This document shows, one piece after another, positions 10,097-13,420 of a stretch of 13,420 nt of DNA. A program made the translations under genes and the position numbers. This stretch comes from Chloromonas sp. AAM2 (lineage: Eukaryota > Chlorophyta > Chlorophyceae > Chlamydomonadales > Chlamydomonadaceae), in contig QAXH01004944.1 in NCBI GenBank assembly GCA_004335635.1, forward strand, positions 447-13,866, in the 5' to 3' direction. Under the pieces are notes generated by a model. The model had not been told where the DNA came from. It saw nothing but the letters and a program-made list of their open reading frames with translations, and did no database searches. How positions within the stretch are numbered: position 1 is the first letter of the stretch; each line of letters starts with the position of its first letter.

Positions 10097-13420
<3,324 letters not shown>

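Overview
The window is eukaryotic nuclear DNA, most likely from a chlorophyte green alga; Chlamydomonadales (volvocine or Dunaliella-like) is my best guess. The reasons are two intron-rich genes with short exons, GTGAG-type donors and TGCAG acceptors, TGTAA candidate poly(A) signals, base composition near 50% GC by eye, and many mini- and microsatellites. The species cannot be fixed from the sequence alone.

The window holds two copies of one gene, arranged tail to tail. The plus copy (1895-7205) appears complete: 14 exons encode a secreted protein of about 619 residues that I read as a PhoX-type (DUF839) calcium-dependent alkaline phosphatase. The minus copy (13420 down to 10097) is cut by the window edge. 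It keeps the C-terminal 55% or so of the same protein, about 85% identical by eye over roughly 340 shared residues. All splice junctions of both copies are phase-consistent and neither has an internal stop, so both look functional. In the alga they would release phosphate from organic phosphates outside the cell or in the cell wall. In related algae such genes are induced by phosphate starvation, but I found no clear regulatory motif here.

Layout: 1-1894 is repeat-bearing upstream sequence with no credible gene, containing a direct repeat about 194 bp apart, AT microsatellites, two short minisatellites and a possible TATA box. 1895-7205 is gene 1. 7206-10096 is the shared convergent 3' region, with both 3' UTRs and a core of about 1.3 kb without a gene. 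10097-13420 is gene 2.

The most interesting signal is reciprocal intron presence/absence between the two paralogs. Gene 2 has a 328-nt intron (12861-13188) where gene 1 has uninterrupted exon. Gene 1 has a 586-nt intron (6021-6606) where gene 2 has uninterrupted exon. Total flanking exon length is conserved to the base at both sites. The gene-2-specific intron also carries an approximately 60-80-bp segment found again in the intergenic region (about 8723-8800), which raises the possibility of a mobile or captured origin. Other introns of gene 2 have grown by tandem repeats, one of which duplicates a splice acceptor and creates a possible in-frame 20-codon alternative exon extension.
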